Shown here piece by piece: positions 1 to 12,850 of a DNA stretch of 64,000 bases. Position numbers and translations under genes: made by a program. The notes under the pieces are model-generated. The model did no database searches and was not told the origin of the DNA. It was given only the letters and a program-made list of their open reading frames with translations. Source of the DNA: Casuarius casuarius. Its lineage: Eukaryota > Chordata > Aves > Casuariiformes > Casuariidae. Location: assembly GCA_003342895.1 (NCBI GenBank), contig PTFA01000028.1, positions 6,827,069-6,891,068 on the forward strand. The letters run 5' to 3'. The first letter of the stretch is position 1; each line of letters begins with the position of its first letter.

Positions 1-1642
1 ATTTAAATAAAAAAGAAACCTAGAGATAGCAAACACACAGTCTGCTTAAGTGAAATGACACTGATAACACATCAACATTGAAGGATATAAACAGTATGAA
101 AAAAATCAAATTACTCAAGGTGACATGCAAGAATGTAACAGATTGATGACAAAACTGAAAGGATGAATTTAGGCTGAGCGTGACAACTGTGTAGCACAGC
201 TTCAGAAGCCTGGAACTTACAGCATATTATCAGAATGTTCTGAAGAGAAAAAAAATGTATGCAAGAGAGGTACGAGACAGTTTAATACATCTTTTCCCAT
301 CCTGGTCACCATGACTTGTACTGTGTATTCACATGATTTTGTTTTTTGTAAAATAAACTGAGATCTTTAGACAGGAGGCAATACAGAGTGCTAAGTGCAG
401 AGGCAGGACTAAGTTACAAGTACTCTCACACAGTTGTCCCCTCTTAGCTTTAGATTCAGGCAAGTGTGAAATGACCTTTTTATTTCCCGCCCCCTTTTTT
501 TTTTAAACTAATAAGTAAAGATGTTCATTTCTTGCTGACCTCCAACAACTTAAATCTGGATCTTAAATGTAATACTTAACTAGGCTCTGTGCCAAGCTCC
601 ATAGGCTGATCAGAAAAGCTTTGTTAAATAGCTATCTCACAGCACAAACAAAGTATAATAAATAGGACAGACTTCCACCACGTCATTGAATCAAAAAAAT
701 AAAAGTAATGAGTTGTCAATTATTTGACAAAGAATCTCACATTATGGTATGGTAGGAAATCCATCTAGCCAAGGCCAGGAATTGAATCAAAAAAGCCATT
801 TCACATTTGTAGTTTCAGTTTTAAACAGTAAGAAAACTGTGACCCTTGAAAGCTATCTCCCAAAGAGAAGAGAAAATCAGGGGCCAGGAGTGTATCTTGT
901 ACCAATTAATCTGTCCGGCAAGAGAAATTACTAACAAGGGAAAAATTCATCTGAGGTAACTTGCTGTATCCCATTCCTGAATCACAGCCATAGATGTTAA
1001 ATTTTGCATAACAAAAATGTGTAACTAACAGGTTGGCTCAAATCACTTGGCAGTCTAATCCATTAGTCTGCCGGATACTCTCCTTTTAGCAGTGCTAGTT
1101 ACGGCACTGCCTTCTTCTCCCTGGCTACATCCTGTTGAACACAGATAATCATTAAACTTGTTGTTTGAACACAGAACATTGGGGCATTTTGAAGAAGAAA
1201 AAGACAAGAATGAATATCTGACAGGATTCTCATCGATTACTGCATTTCCTTGGTGAGCCTAGAGAGAACACACATGAAAAATAGGTACTTTAAATACAAT
1301 CTTTTTCTAGAGTAGCCCCTTGGCAGAAATGCATCAATTGAAACATGCCTGGGTTTTCTCCCTGCATCTCGTTAGAGCCTGAAGACAAGAACATGTGCTT
1401 CACATAGCTATAAGCCTAATCTGCTTTACTGAGTTCAGCACCAGAAGAGCTTAGTATTGATCTGTCAGCTAGACTCCACATCAGAGAGAAACAATACTGA
1501 AACGATTGACAGTGTCTTTAGAGGGAAACAGACAATCTAAAAGCACATGCTACTACGGCTTTCGCATCAGTTCTAAAAACTAACCAGAGTGTTCCACTCA
1601 CACTGCTGGAATGAAGCAATGCACATAAGGTGCCACAGAAGC

Positions 1643-1654
1643 AAAAAAANNNNN

Positions 1655-1688
<34 letters not shown>
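1643..1688. repeat. Poly(A) tract with five-base gap
   Basis: An A-only run is interrupted by NNNNN at 1,650-1,654. The Ns probably reflect uncertain homopolymer length or a small assembly gap. The lysine-rich or phenylalanine-rich ORFs across it are artefacts. Confidence 0.95.
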
Positions 1689-1689
<1 letters not shown>

Positions 1690-4600
1690 CAATCTAAGCG
1701 CACACACAAATACACAGAAAGTGAAGGGGGGAAATGCACACACTTGCCAACAAACCCAAGAAAATTGTAGATTTTGACCACTTTGCCTGGAGAAGAATTC
1801 TGAACTGTAGCTTACAGACAAGAGCAGACAAGAGCAATTACTCAGGGTAAAGTGATAAAATTAAAAACAACAAAAAAAAACCACCCAAACCCCACCCACC
1901 ACACACGCCAGCTATGCAGCTTCATGCCTGCCTGTCAAGTCTGATATTTATCATTGTCAAATAGTCAGAGATACAGTCTAATAACTTGGTCACTACAGAA
2001 CTCACACCAAATAAACTACTACAGTCTTTAACACCTAAACACAAACACACATTACTATATGAGGAACTGGAAAAGGAAGCAACACATGACCTAATAAAGA
2101 ATCACAGTACCATAACTTTTACCCCAGTCACAAATGTTTGCTCTTTTTACCTTTTCATTTATATTATTCCTTCATTTCTTGTACTTTTCTACATTTACTA
2201 AAATCTTGAAAAAATTGAAGTAATTTAGAACTAGGAAACTCTGTTCACAAGGGGCACCAGATTCCTAAAATCAATTTTCTACTCACAACCTAAATTTTCC
2301 AGCTGTGCCTATGAGTGCTGTGCTCAGAAAACATAAAAGGACTGGGATTATTTTCAGCTTCTGCACACAAGTTCTGACTGCTAAACTCCCTAATGGACAT
2401 ACAGAACTTGTGTACAACTAGCTTTTTAGACTAGCTGAAATGCTATCCTTCTCCCCTCGGCATAATTTAAGACAAACAACAAAATTTTTTTAACCTTCCA
2501 CATCAAAAAAGCTCAAAACAAGTTAATGCAAACATACACCTCATATGCTATTCTGCCATGTCTCTTCTTTCCTTATACCTCTCTCTTCTGCCTTGCCTTC
2601 CACACAAGGAGAAAAAGTTACATTGTGGGACAAGAAGGGAATCTGCATTAGTTTAAAAGCACCATCAGAAATGTTTTTGTATTTGATATAGCATCATTTA
2701 TCTGTAGAGAACATCAAGAATATCCAAACACATGAAAACGTACTATGCTTGAAGGTCTAGTTTTCTAGGCCTAAAATATTATCAAAAAAGTTGTAGCGTA
2801 ACATCTACCCTCAAGCAACATATTAATACACTTTAGTCCATTGTAGAATTAGGTATTCTAAAAAGTTGTCATATTCCAGAGAGCTGAAAATGAAATCCAG
2901 GACAATATCTAGATACTACATACCAGAAGCCAATAATGCTACCAGTCCCATCTTACAACTAAGGTCACCTATTAGTTTCTGTGAGATCATGGTTTTGGTT
3001 ACTTAAGCATTTGCTGGAATTCGATCACTTCAAATTTTTCTTTCTCAGTACCTGCACAACGATGACTTNTTTGGCATATTGCAGCTACACTGCTCCTACC
3101 ATCTGAGAATAGAGCTTAAAAATTCTTTCGACAGTTTTCAACGCAATTGTTCCCTTGCTTTGGCATAGTGTCCTGAAATTTGGTTAGGGATGATACCCAG
3201 GTGTTATAGATGTGTTATTTAATAACCCTACGAAAGTAAGTCAACCATACATACAACAAATGAAGAAATTTCAAAAAGGATAAACTACTCCAATCCTGAT
3301 GTGCTCTGTAGAAACTCAGAGTTTAGTACCCAAAGTCTCTGCAGATTCTGAGCATGCTTCTCTTCAAGGTCACAGACACTGAGCACAACTATTCTTTCCA
3401 GCACTAATCCCAGTGGCTGCATGCCACTGTGGAGTGCTAAACTTAAGCACTAAAACCAAGGGGGACTCCAGCTACTGTACTCTGCAGCCTTTTGACCCCG
3501 ACAAGGCTCGACTTGAATGAAGCAGGGGGGAGAAAGGGGTGGAATCCAAGAGGAACACAAGAGGAGCAGCTAGGAACAATAGCCTAAGTTTAAAGAGTGA
3601 GTGGGCTGTTGGGGGGTGGGGGGAGGAAGAACTGTTTTTCCACTTTACTTCAGATGAAGCAAGAACCCTATAAACAGTAGAGTTACAGAAGAAGTTAGTG
3701 CCATATATAATGGGGACAAAGTAAAGCTGAGAAAACAAAATTGAAAGTGATTATGAAATTGCCATTTTGAGTGTTTTATTTTGTGGTCTTAATAATCATT
3801 TAGGATTTTTTTTAATGTAATTTTAACAGCCAGATGGATAATTGGCTGTAACTGCTGTAAGCAAAAAAGTTTATTGCTTCAATGTAACAGAAAACAGGAT
3901 TAATAGCATGTCAAAGTCTGTAGGCAATTTTGATAAAACCCCTAACTAGAGAAATGAAAAATTTAAGGTTTTAAAAGCAAAAGAGTGCATCAACATGAGA
4001 AAACAAATCTGAGAAGTCATTAGGTCAAACATGATATACAAAGCAGCATCACAGACAAACTTCAAGGAAAAATGCAAAAACCGTGAATGAAGCATCTTGC
4101 AAAGAATTTTAAAAAGACACTATGGAAAATTACTAGTTTCATTAGATGTGACAAAGTAAATTATTTACTTATTAGATGTGGCATAAAGTGAGTTAAAACC
4201 AGTGCTAACAAACTATTTGTCAAATCAAGAACTACACATGGAATTAAAAAAAGTTTTAATCAGAAGTTACTATCCTTCATGCTGATACTATTCCTATTAT
4301 TACTAAATTAGGAGGCACAGACAAAACGCTACAGATTTTTTGGATAAGTCCATTGACGAGCCACAGGAGCTAAGTAGCACACAGGGGACTCAAATACTAG
4401 CTTCTTTTACAGCTCTTAGAATACAGTTGAGCTCAGTTCAAATTATTATAGATCCCACTTCTGAGCTCACCAAAGGATTTGACATGAAGGAACATTAAGT
4501 TTATGCTTTGCCTTCCAAATTAATACAAAACAGTCAGTCAGTTTTGTGACATACTGTAGGCATTATCAAGAAATGTTAGTGCAATTATCAAAAGACATTA

Positions 4601-7516
4601 GTGAGAAGTATGACATGGGCTACAGACACCAAGTCTGGCCTCATGCCAAACATTTTGCACCAAATGAAATAAGGGGCTTTTTTTCTCTTTTGATTTTAAA
4701 CTCTGCAATAAAGTGACCACAACACCAAGAGAAGCAAAGACAGAAGAAAAGGTTAACCCTCTTAGAAGAGCTTTCACAGCTCCAATAATAGCAAAATATA
4801 TGTCTGACACAAAGCCTTTTAGAGGACCTGACAAACATGCAACAAAGCTTGAATGCCTGGAAAAGAGAGGCGAATTAACCGATCAAGAGATTATACACTC
4901 TATTAGGAGTGCGGAAGTGACAGCTAATGAGCAAAGGAAAAACATTCTTTACATCAGTGCCTCATCCTTCAGACAGTTGGTCTATCCATCTCTGCTTTCT
5001 AAAGGCAGCTATCACTAGTATTTAAGCATACAAAACATCTATTCCAATCCTCACACCTCCCCCAAAAAAACAGATTTTATATGTCATGCTGTCTATAACA
5101 GTACCTAAAATGACTTAAAAATATAATCATTCTATCAGAAAAAAATACTTTACCAAGGATATATAAAATTAGATTTTTTGACATTTTAAATCTATGACCA
5201 CAATGCTGCTCATGCAAACACCGCTCAAAAATAGAAGAGTAAAATGTCACAGTTTAAGTAATTCTGAGGATTTCTTTGCAGATGCAACCCCTGAAGAAAC
5301 AATGTATTAGACAGGAGCAGATACAACTGCTAAGTAGAGGATGAATTAAGTGCATAGCCACATAGCTGTACCCACACAACGCACCCTAGCGTGCGCAGGA
5401 AGACCTACGTCCTGTCTTGACAAATTAATCTGAATCTAATGGAAACGGCAGCTTACAAAGTTTTTTTTTTTTTTTTAAATCCTTTTCTGCATCTGCTCCA
5501 GGTTCCATCCCCTTGACAGACTGTTTTTCTTTCACGCACTCGCCAAGAGGCAGAAACACATACTAGACCCAATTCATGACGTTACTTGTCTCCCATTCTG
5601 TAAGTCCACTGCCAACAGTATAGAAACACCTGCAGAGAAAATGGATCAAGCCTCTCTTGCCTAATGGGATGAAGAACGCTGTTATACACAGCATTCACAC
5701 CAGGGAAGAACAGTGAGCACCCTTCCAGAACCGCATCTGTGGAACTGACCACTTTCAGTCTGTAACACAGGCCAAGGCTAGCTAGTATTTGCCAGCTTCC
5801 CTCCCCCCCTCCCTCAGCAGACTACCCCAAAAACACTTTCCCANTCATCAACTATATCCACAGAACAGAGAGATAGTTACAGTCTCCCTGTTATTTCCTC
5901 TCCTCTCACATACAATGTGGCTTCCCAGCTGAACCTTCTACTTCACACATATGCCAGCTTTCAGTATTTCAGAAAGAAGCATTTTCATAAAGCCTCCTAT
6001 CCCAAAGAAATTATGTCTGTTCAGGAGCCACAAATGAGGTCACTTTTCCCAGGAAATTATTTCCTTTCTGTCTGACTGCTTCTCCTAAAAACTTGCCTTC
6101 AGAAATAAGCAAGGCTTTGGAAAAGTCTTATTTTTTGCAAAGGTCTCGACATGTTATATACAAAACTTCAAAAAGTTTGCCTACAATAGCCAACTAAGTT
6201 TCTCTATCAGAGGTGGAGGGAAGTCAAGGCTTCATAATCACTGTGATGCTTGTCATCTTTTCTAGAAATACATGGCATTAGTATAAACCAACCCAACAGT
6301 TCCACCAAAATAGCAACACTGTATTTGCACCACACTTTCCTTTATACCACATTTTCATTTACACTGCCTGTTTCCATTTCTACAGCAATGACTCTGAATT
6401 TAAAAATGATTTTTTTCCATCTCAATCCCCAAATCAGTGTGTGAAGTATAATACTAGAAGATTTTCAACTAAAAAGTTTCCATGTTGCTTGGGACCATAA
6501 CCATGCAGAGTTAATGCAGTGCAGTCACTCTGAATTTAAAGAAGCCTTAGATCCTTGCGAAGAAAAATTTCCATTTATTAAAAAATAATAATAATAATAC
6601 ACTAAGAGACAAGATAACAAATACATACAGTATTTTATTCAACGCTTAAGAGGTTTCAGGTATAGCTCATTTCTCTGTTGTTGGTCCATTTCACTTGGCA
6701 GTTTAACAAAAAAAACCTCATGTAATTAACCCAAGATTTAGCAGACATCTTTTACCAGCAGTGTAGAGGCAGAACTGAAATTAGCAAAAGAAAAAAGGAA
6801 AGCCTGAAGGCCCAAAACATCTAGCACATCTATTCAATAAAAAGAAAGTTTCATCAGCTCTGGAAGCATGACTGAAGCTGGTTCCATACGCCAATAAGAG
6901 TTCTCCCACATACCCACATCCTCCTTAGCAGGTGAAAGGACTCTTATCCATACCCACCATCACACAGGTTTCGGGAGGTTGTTTAAGGCAGTATAAAGCA
7001 TACCACTTGAGGCCAACACCTATTAAACAAATTCATGGAAGAAAGATGAAATATAAGTGTTAGCAGAAAGCAATCAAGATCTGTATGGAAGAATATGCAA
7101 GATGCAGTTAGTTGTTTTGGTTTGTATTACCTATTTTCAAGAGATCTATTTCAATCCATACTTCTCCCAATATTTCATATGAATAAAAAGTGTTATTTTT
7201 AATTGAAGCTTCAGAAGTTGTTTCACTGAATCTGCTCAGTGACAAGGAGTACATATTACAGACCTAAAAGAAACCTGTATTCTGAGGCTTTTATTTCTCT
7301 GTGAATATAACTAATACAAGTAACTGGACATAAAAAAGGAGCTGTAAAACAATGAAATAGGTGCTTGTATTCAGGATGCAACAAATGAAAGGCTCAGTTT
7401 CTATGCAAGAAACCTGAGCACCAGGAAAGCTTCCATATATAAACCCAAAACAAGATTTACCCAAGTCTACACATTTAGTTAAGGCTTATATTTTGAGTTC
7501 AATTCAAGCTGCTTCC

Positions 7517-7560
7517 TGTTTTTGTTTTTTTGTTTTTTGGGGTTTTTTTTTTGGGGGGGT
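7517..7560 (+). repeat. T/G low-complexity tract
   Basis: Runs of T alternate with G, including G4 at 7,539-7,542 and G7 at 7,553-7,559. A similar tract lies at 8,057-8,094, and a larger one at 24,455-24,517, all T/G on the plus strand. Confidence 0.9.
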
Positions 7561-10347
7561 TTAAACACAGCATGATGGTGGATGGGATCAAACACTACTA
7601 CATCAGGTTCCCATCCAAAAGGAAATAGTTTGGGTGTCCTGTAAATCAAGCTTTGGAGCAAACAGTGTACAAACAGAAAAGAAAAAAAACAGTTGCAAAA
7701 ATTAGACTTTTAATTTAAGCATATACTGTTTCCACCATATGACTGACACATTTAAAAAAAAGATTTTTAAATGCATCTTAACTAAGCAAGCACACGTCAC
7801 CTAAGCAGATCTATCACCTGTTAGTATTTCTATTTCTAACCCAAGGAACTGACACAGACTTACGAAGAATAAAGTTAGCTGACCTTTCACTGGAAATCAC
7901 AGGTATTTCAGAATAGTCTAACCCAGAATTTTTTGTTTTAATCCCTTTCTGAATATTCTCAACAACCTTTAAAAGGAGGGCATCACTAACACAGGAAAGA
8001 GAAGAGAGGACAAAAGATACATGCGTTAGTTCCACAGAACAATAGAATGGCAGGGTTTGGGGTTTTTTTTTTTTGGTTTTTTTGTTTTTTTTAAATGGTA
8101 AGCACATATACTACTGCTATTATAAAATACCAACTCATTACTTTAGAGCACAGTTGTATCATAAAGAAAGGCAAATATGTCAGCCAAAGAGGCAACTCAG
8201 GGACTTCTGATCTAATCAGTAGTTACTAACAATCAGACAGGGCTATGTCCCATATTGCATCATAAGATCTGCTCTCCAGCTTGCAAATTCACCATACTAG
8301 TCTCTACGATAGTTGCATGAACAGATGAAGGTGACAGAGGGATGGGAGAACAAAAGGAGGGTGAGAGGACGGTATAGTAAGTTCAGTTAAAAGGCTAATG
8401 AATGCAACTTGACTGTAAATAGGAGCTCTTTCCCTCCATCCTTCCTAGATCATAGCACATCCACTTGAACACATCTGGCTGTTGACTAATTTCTCTCCAC
8501 TCTAGGATCAGATTCACAGACATGAGATGCACATCTCGTGCATCTTCAAAAACAATTTGTTACTGCATGCACTGCATGTGTGAATTGCTCTCTCTGATTC
8601 ATGATATGGCTAATACTCTTAAGTGCTCAGCTAAGCATAAGTAGGAGTAAGCAAGCATTCTGAAATATATCCTTGGTATTCAAAATGACTTTGTAAGAGT
8701 TACAAAAGACAAAAATTACCAAAAAAAACCCACCTTGAAAACAAGGTTTGTAGAGCTCAACAACAGCCTTCACATTAAGGTTTAAACTATCCCCTAATCA
8801 GCACAGACTGCTGTTCAATTCTTGTCAAAAGGCAGAAATCCGGTTTACACTACTCTGGATTACAGCAAGTTAAGGGGGTGGAAATCCGGTCTTGCTGTGA
8901 AGATCTACCTCCTGAAACTTCAAAATCCTCTTTTAAAAGCTGTCATTGGCAGCCTCAACCTGCAGTGGAGATTCCCCTTCCCACTTTACAACCAATTAAT
9001 ATAAATGGAAGATTTAGGATTTAAAGGACTAAAGAAAATCTCCAAATCTGTTCCTATGAAAAAGTTACTCGCTTTCCACAGACAAAGGCTATCATGCAAA
9101 AAGTTAAAGAAAAGCTAATGGGTTCTTAACACACTAAGAAGCCCCAAAGGAGTTGCAACAGACTTCTCACTGCTGAGCAACAATATGCACTATAGATTTA
9201 GATTTATCTATCTAATAAAAACTGTCACATTTGTTTAGCACTAAGTTGAAAGCACCTATCAGAAAAGGCATCTTTCTGAAAAGTTTGTAACTTTGCAAGT
9301 TCAATACATTCCAGATATTATAACCGGTTTTACAGTACTTAAAAAATAATAATAATCTCAACTATAAGGAGGCTTTCCTTTTCTCTCTTCTCCCTCCTCC
9401 CATTGAAACACCGGGGATGTAAAGGAAAACAAAAGAAAGGAAGTACATTCATCGCTGAGAGGGACTTGAGCAAGGAGCTTTCTAAACAATGGGTGAGAAT
9501 GATGTAGTTTGAGGTGGTGCTCCATTTTGGTGAAATAGAAAAGAAAAAAAAAAGCCTTACATCCTATGCCTAACTATTGTCACGTGCTGTTTATTAATAC
9601 GCTATTTTTTGCCATAAATTAATATTTTAGCATTTGATACATTATCCAGAAGGACCCAAACAGCCTAATATTTAACCAGTGCACACCGCTAGAGAATCTT
9701 GAGTTAAAATAATATTTGACACCAACGTTTTGTCATAATCCACCCTCCGTTTGGAAGACGTCTTTGCTTGAGTTTATGAACGCCAACGGAAAAGTCAGCC
9801 AAAAGACGACTGAAAATGACAAAGCCCTCGCTGTGCCCCTTTGCAAAGTGTGGCACAGATCGGCGGAAGCTGATAAACAAAACTTTCTCCCCCAAATAAC
9901 GGCCGTATTGCTGCGTATTCGGAACAGAGCACAAGATTACGGCCAAGTCTGATCGCTGCGTGGGAAAACCAAGCGCACGCCGTGACCACTTGTCCACTCT
10001 CTGCGTGCCCGTGCTTTGCCGACGCGACGGGGAGAGCCCAACTTGAGACACGCGGACCGCGCACGGGAACTACTCGGCGGCTGCGAGCCCTGCGCACCCG
10101 GCCGCGGAGCCGCCTGCCGCCCCCGCCCGCGGCTGCCGCCCGACGGCGCGACCGTTGGGGCCAACGGCCGCTCCGGTCCGAGCCGCGGCCCCGCCCGCCC
10201 GCTCTGCCTCCCACAGGTGGCGGCGCCGCGCGCCGGGCCCGCGGGACGGCGCCGCCGGCACGCCTCTGCGCCCCGCGGCAGGTAGGGGAACTTCGAAACT
10301 GAAGGGAGGCGGGGGCCGCTCCCGCAGGCGCTGCCGCGCGGCCCTAC

Positions 10348-10386
10348 CTGAAGCCCCCGCCTCCGCAGGATGCCCGGCTCGTCCAT
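10348..10386 (-). CDS. MAST4: MAST4 alternative first coding exon (short N-terminal isoform)
   Basis: Thirteen codons on the minus strand read M-D-E-P-G-I-L-R-R-R-G-L-Q and stop at a CAG/GTAGGG donor (10,348/10,347) in phase 0. MAST3 starts with a very similar peptide (M-D-E-S-S-L-L-R-R-R-G-L-Q) joined directly to K-E-L-S-L-P-R-R-G, so I read this as the paralogous MAST4 first exon. The start lies in a strong Kozak context (GCCATGG). An in-frame TGA at 10,405-10,407 rules out any upstream extension in an unspliced leader. The exon sits inside a CpG island and downstream, in transcript order, of exons 2 and 3. That places it as an internal promoter product lacking the exon 2/3 phosphosite-rich segment. 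The partner exon was not found between 1 and 10,347. The only weakness is the short length of the peptide match. Confidence 0.87.
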
Positions 10387-10404
10387 GGCGCCGCTCCGCC
10401 GCCC

Positions 10405-10428
10405 TCACGCCGCGCGGCGCCTGGCCAT
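10405..10428 (-). promoter_or_regulatory. Upstream ORF in the short-isoform leader
   Basis: On the minus strand an ATG at 10,428-10,426 with a GGCATGG context opens a seven-codon reading frame, M-A-R-R-R-A-A, ending at TGA (10,407-10,405). It is in the same frame as the main MAST4 start, and its stop lies only 18 bases before that ATG. If transcription starts upstream of 10,428, ribosomes would meet this ORF first, and translation of the short isoform would depend on leaky scanning or reinitiation. The transcription start is unknown, so this is conditional. Confidence 0.5.
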
Positions 10429-10500
10429 GCCGGACTGCCCGGACCCCGCGCGCCGCTCCGCATCCCCGCAGCTGCCGAGCGCTGACATCACGGCTTATCT

Positions 10501-10507
10501 GATTGGC
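10501..10507 (-). promoter_or_regulatory. Inverted CCAAT box (NF-Y type)
   Basis: The minus strand reads GCCAATC, about 115 bases upstream of the MAST4 alternative start codon, within the usual distance for an NF-Y site in a CpG-island promoter. A CRE-like TGACATCA and an E-box palindrome lie within 20 bases on either side. Confidence 0.55.
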
Positions 10508-10581
10508 GGCGGGGAGTCAGCTGACCGGGCGAGTTGTGCACCCCAGCAACTTCGGCGCCCGCCGACGGGGCAGCCCCGCGC

Positions 10582-10600
10582 GGGGGGGGCGGGCGGGGGG
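10582..10600 (+). other. G-quadruplex-prone run with GC boxes
   Basis: The plus strand carries runs of eight, three and six G separated by single C bases, about 200 bases upstream of the alternative MAST4 start and on its template strand. The eight-G run can supply two G-triplets, giving four in all. GGGCGGG Sp1-type boxes overlap it. Confidence 0.6.
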
Positions 10601-10760
10601 AGGCGGCTGCCTCCGCCCCGCCGCGCCGCCACCGCCCCGGCGCCCCGAGGCCGCAGCCCCGGGCTGAGGAGCTCCGCGCTGTCCCCGCCGCCCGCGGACG
10701 CGGCTCCGGAGCCGCCCGACCCCGCGCCGAGTGCGCCACGGCGAGACGGGCTCAGCGGCG

Positions 10761-10804
10761 GCCGTTAGGTGAGGCGTTAGCTGCCGTTAGGTGAAGCGTT
10801 GGCT
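10761..10804. repeat. 22-bp tandem duplication in CpG island
   Basis: Two adjacent 22-base copies, each starting GCCGTTAGGTGA and continuing with a GCGTT core, differ at two positions (10,761-10,782 and 10,783-10,804). The duplication lies about 380-420 bases upstream of the alternative MAST4 start. Confidence 0.85.
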
Positions 10805-12569
10805 GCCGGCACTCGGATGCGCCGTCGCAGAGCGGGACCCATCACGTGCAATTTCACAGTCCGTTTCGGCTTGTTTACCTGGCGCCGTCTCGCCTTATTT
10901 CAATTCCGGGCAGCCAAGAGAAGAATAATAAGTTTTCATTTACTCGCGAAACGCGACGGTCACAACGGACCGTCACAGCGCCCCGCACGCAGCTGCCCCC
11001 GCTGGATTTCGCGCAGCGGGCGGCGGAGCGCCGCGGGGGGCGAGCGCAGCGCGGGCGCGGGCCACCGGGCCACGCTGCCACCTTGGGCCGCGGCCGGGCC
11101 CGCCGAGGCGGAGGGCAGGAGCAGCGCTGCCCTGCCTGCCCGCCCGCCCGGCCCGCAAGGGCCACGCTCCGAGCACAGCGGCCGAGGAGGAGGAAGGTGT
11201 TTGACTTTTCTTACCAGCTAAGCTGCTGGTTAAACAGAGCATTGACTTTTTCAAAAGCTGTCATCACACTATTAGGCTCGGCATCAATTGATTATGCAAT
11301 GTCATTAAAAATATCTTTGAGATTTAAGAACCCTGTCACTGAGTAAAATTGATTGCACTTTATGCTCCAAAGCAATCGCTGCATACATCTCGAGATTTAC
11401 AACGGGAAGTCTTGTCAAATACTAAACACCAAGAGAAACATCCCTGTAAATATACCTATATATTTTCCAGTTGGGCATCTTAATCTGATACTATTTAAAA
11501 TTAGGAAGTCTTCAGACTACAATTCAAAGGGAAAGCATGCTCTCCTCTGCAAAATCAAATAAAAACTAAAACAGTCAGAAATCATAAACTGAAGTTGAAC
11601 ACAAACAGGACTCCGATACTCCTATCACAAACATGTAACAAATGGCACCAATTCCATTTCTTTGAGAAATTAAACTTGTTACCTAAACAAGAGAGGGTTA
11701 CCCTACCTAGAGCTAACATGCTAATCAGTCAATTTTAAGAAAGTTTTGTTTCAGAAGCCTGATTCTGTGAACGACACCACAGCCCATAACAGAAGCCAAC
11801 TGTCGAAATCTCTGTGCCTTTCTTATAAAATACAGGTAAACCTGCAGATCACCAACTCCATATAAAAAGAACACACCTCAAACCACTTCTAGAGAGCAGT
11901 AAGCAGGAAGGAAGCAAAAGTACATTTCTTACTAAAGGATATAAATAGAGATAAAATTCAAGGTTAGTATTTACCCATTAACAGTCTAAGATGAGGATTA
12001 TGACAATCACACCCTCAAATCTAGTATGAAAAAAATATTGATTTTCTGTCAGACTGCATCATTTTGAAGAGTGGTCCACGCACATTTCCTAGCAGTAAAA
12101 CCTGCTAGGGGCAAAAACATTCGTAACAAAAATGAAGGGTTGCTGAAAGGATAAGGCTAAGCAATAACAGCTTATCTATAAAACAGAGAAAGACAAGGCT
12201 GCTGTATTTGCCCCATCTACATTTCTTCATATGACTGAGAATGTATTGACATTATTGTTCTACAGTTTTAAAATAAGAACTGAGAGAATTTCAGCATTTA
12301 AGGCAACTAAATTGTAAGGAAAAGTAAGTTTTTGCCAGAGTTGCACAAGAAGTTACAGTGACATCACCTAAAATGTCATCCCTTCCCCCCCGCCCCCATC
12401 TCTCCATGCCTCCAACCTCAAAATGTATCCATAATATCAGGTCAATGGCTCAGACTTTTCCATTGCCAATTTCCATTATAGAATTACAGCTCTACTTCAG
12501 TTCAGAAACAAAGGAGAAGCTCATACTGACCAAAACTCCAGTTCAACAAGGGAGAGACAAGGCAATCAA

Positions 12570-12850
12570 GAACACTGATAGATTTATAGATTCATAGGTC
12601 AGAAGGGAGAGCTGTGACCGTCAAGTCTGACCTTCTCTGTAACAAAGGCCTCAACTCAATTCACTCAACTGTTGTGAATTAATTCCCTTCTGAAGTATAG
12701 CATCTTTTTAAACAGCACCCTGAACCTGATGAAAAACTTTTCATTTTGGAGAATCTCTGACATAACTAGCTCTCTCATCTCCTCTATGAAACCAAGGGAA
12801 ATAGGGTTTATTTTAGGAAGATAAAGGTATCTCCTTTGAATTCCTCCCAA
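12570..12850 (-). mobile_element. Old CR1-type LINE 3' tail
   Basis: The plus strand reads TAGATTTATAGATTCATAGG followed by GTCAGAAGGGA, CTGTGACCGTCAAGTCTGACC and TAACAAAGGCC with small gaps. This order matches the reverse complement of an ancient amniote CR1 3' end, known from turtle and crocodile copies as GATTCATAGG, CAGAAGGGACC, then a 'CTAGTCTGACCTCC' core and 'ATAACACAGGCC'. A weaker match continues toward 12,800 (GGAGAATCTCTGACATAAC). High divergence indicates an old, inactive copy. The boundary at 12,850 is approximate. Confidence 0.65.

Larger units (their letters stand above)
1..9949 (-). other. MAST4: MAST4 intron downstream of the alternative first exon
   Basis: This is AT-rich non-coding sequence. 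The next MAST4 exon, expected to begin K-E-L-S-L-P-R-R-G, was looked for on the minus strand by eye and not found, so the intron probably runs off the window. ORFs here are short and lack recognisable peptides. The stretch holds a broken poly(A) tract (1,643-1,688), a T16 run (5,461-5,476) and two T/G tracts (7,517-7,560 and 8,057-8,094). I see no recent transposon. Confidence 0.75.
9950..11210 (-). promoter_or_regulatory. MAST4: CpG island: internal MAST4 promoter
   Basis: This stretch is strongly GC-rich and dense in CpG, in sharp contrast to the AT-rich DNA on both sides. It surrounds the alternative first exon at 10,348-10,386. Upstream of that exon in the minus direction there is an inverted CCAAT box (GCCAATC, 10,501-10,507), a CRE-like TGACATCA (10,483-10,490), the palindrome GTCAGCTGAC (10,516-10,525), GC boxes in a G-rich run (10,582-10,600) and a CACGTG E-box (10,842-10,848). 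No TATA box is evident, as is usual for CpG-island promoters. The island extends about 800 bases beyond the exon, so divergent plus-strand transcription is possible. The long ORFs overlapping here in several frames are explained by GC content. Confidence 0.88.

Noticed and set aside
1589..1777. Poly-lysine and poly-phenylalanine ORFs
   Set aside because: They translate the poly(A)/poly(T) tract with its N gap.
4598..5018. Overlapping ORFs on both strands (78 and 101 codons)
   Set aside because: The plus ORF looks protein-like but matches nothing I know. It has no flanking exon signals and an equally open antisense frame, so chance is the simplest reading.
9937..10347. Continuation of the M-D-E-P-G-I-L ORF beyond the CAG/GTAGGG donor
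   Set aside because: The peptide becomes low-complexity Arg/Gly/Pro, and the paralogue is spliced at exactly this point. The extension is intronic read-through in a GC island.
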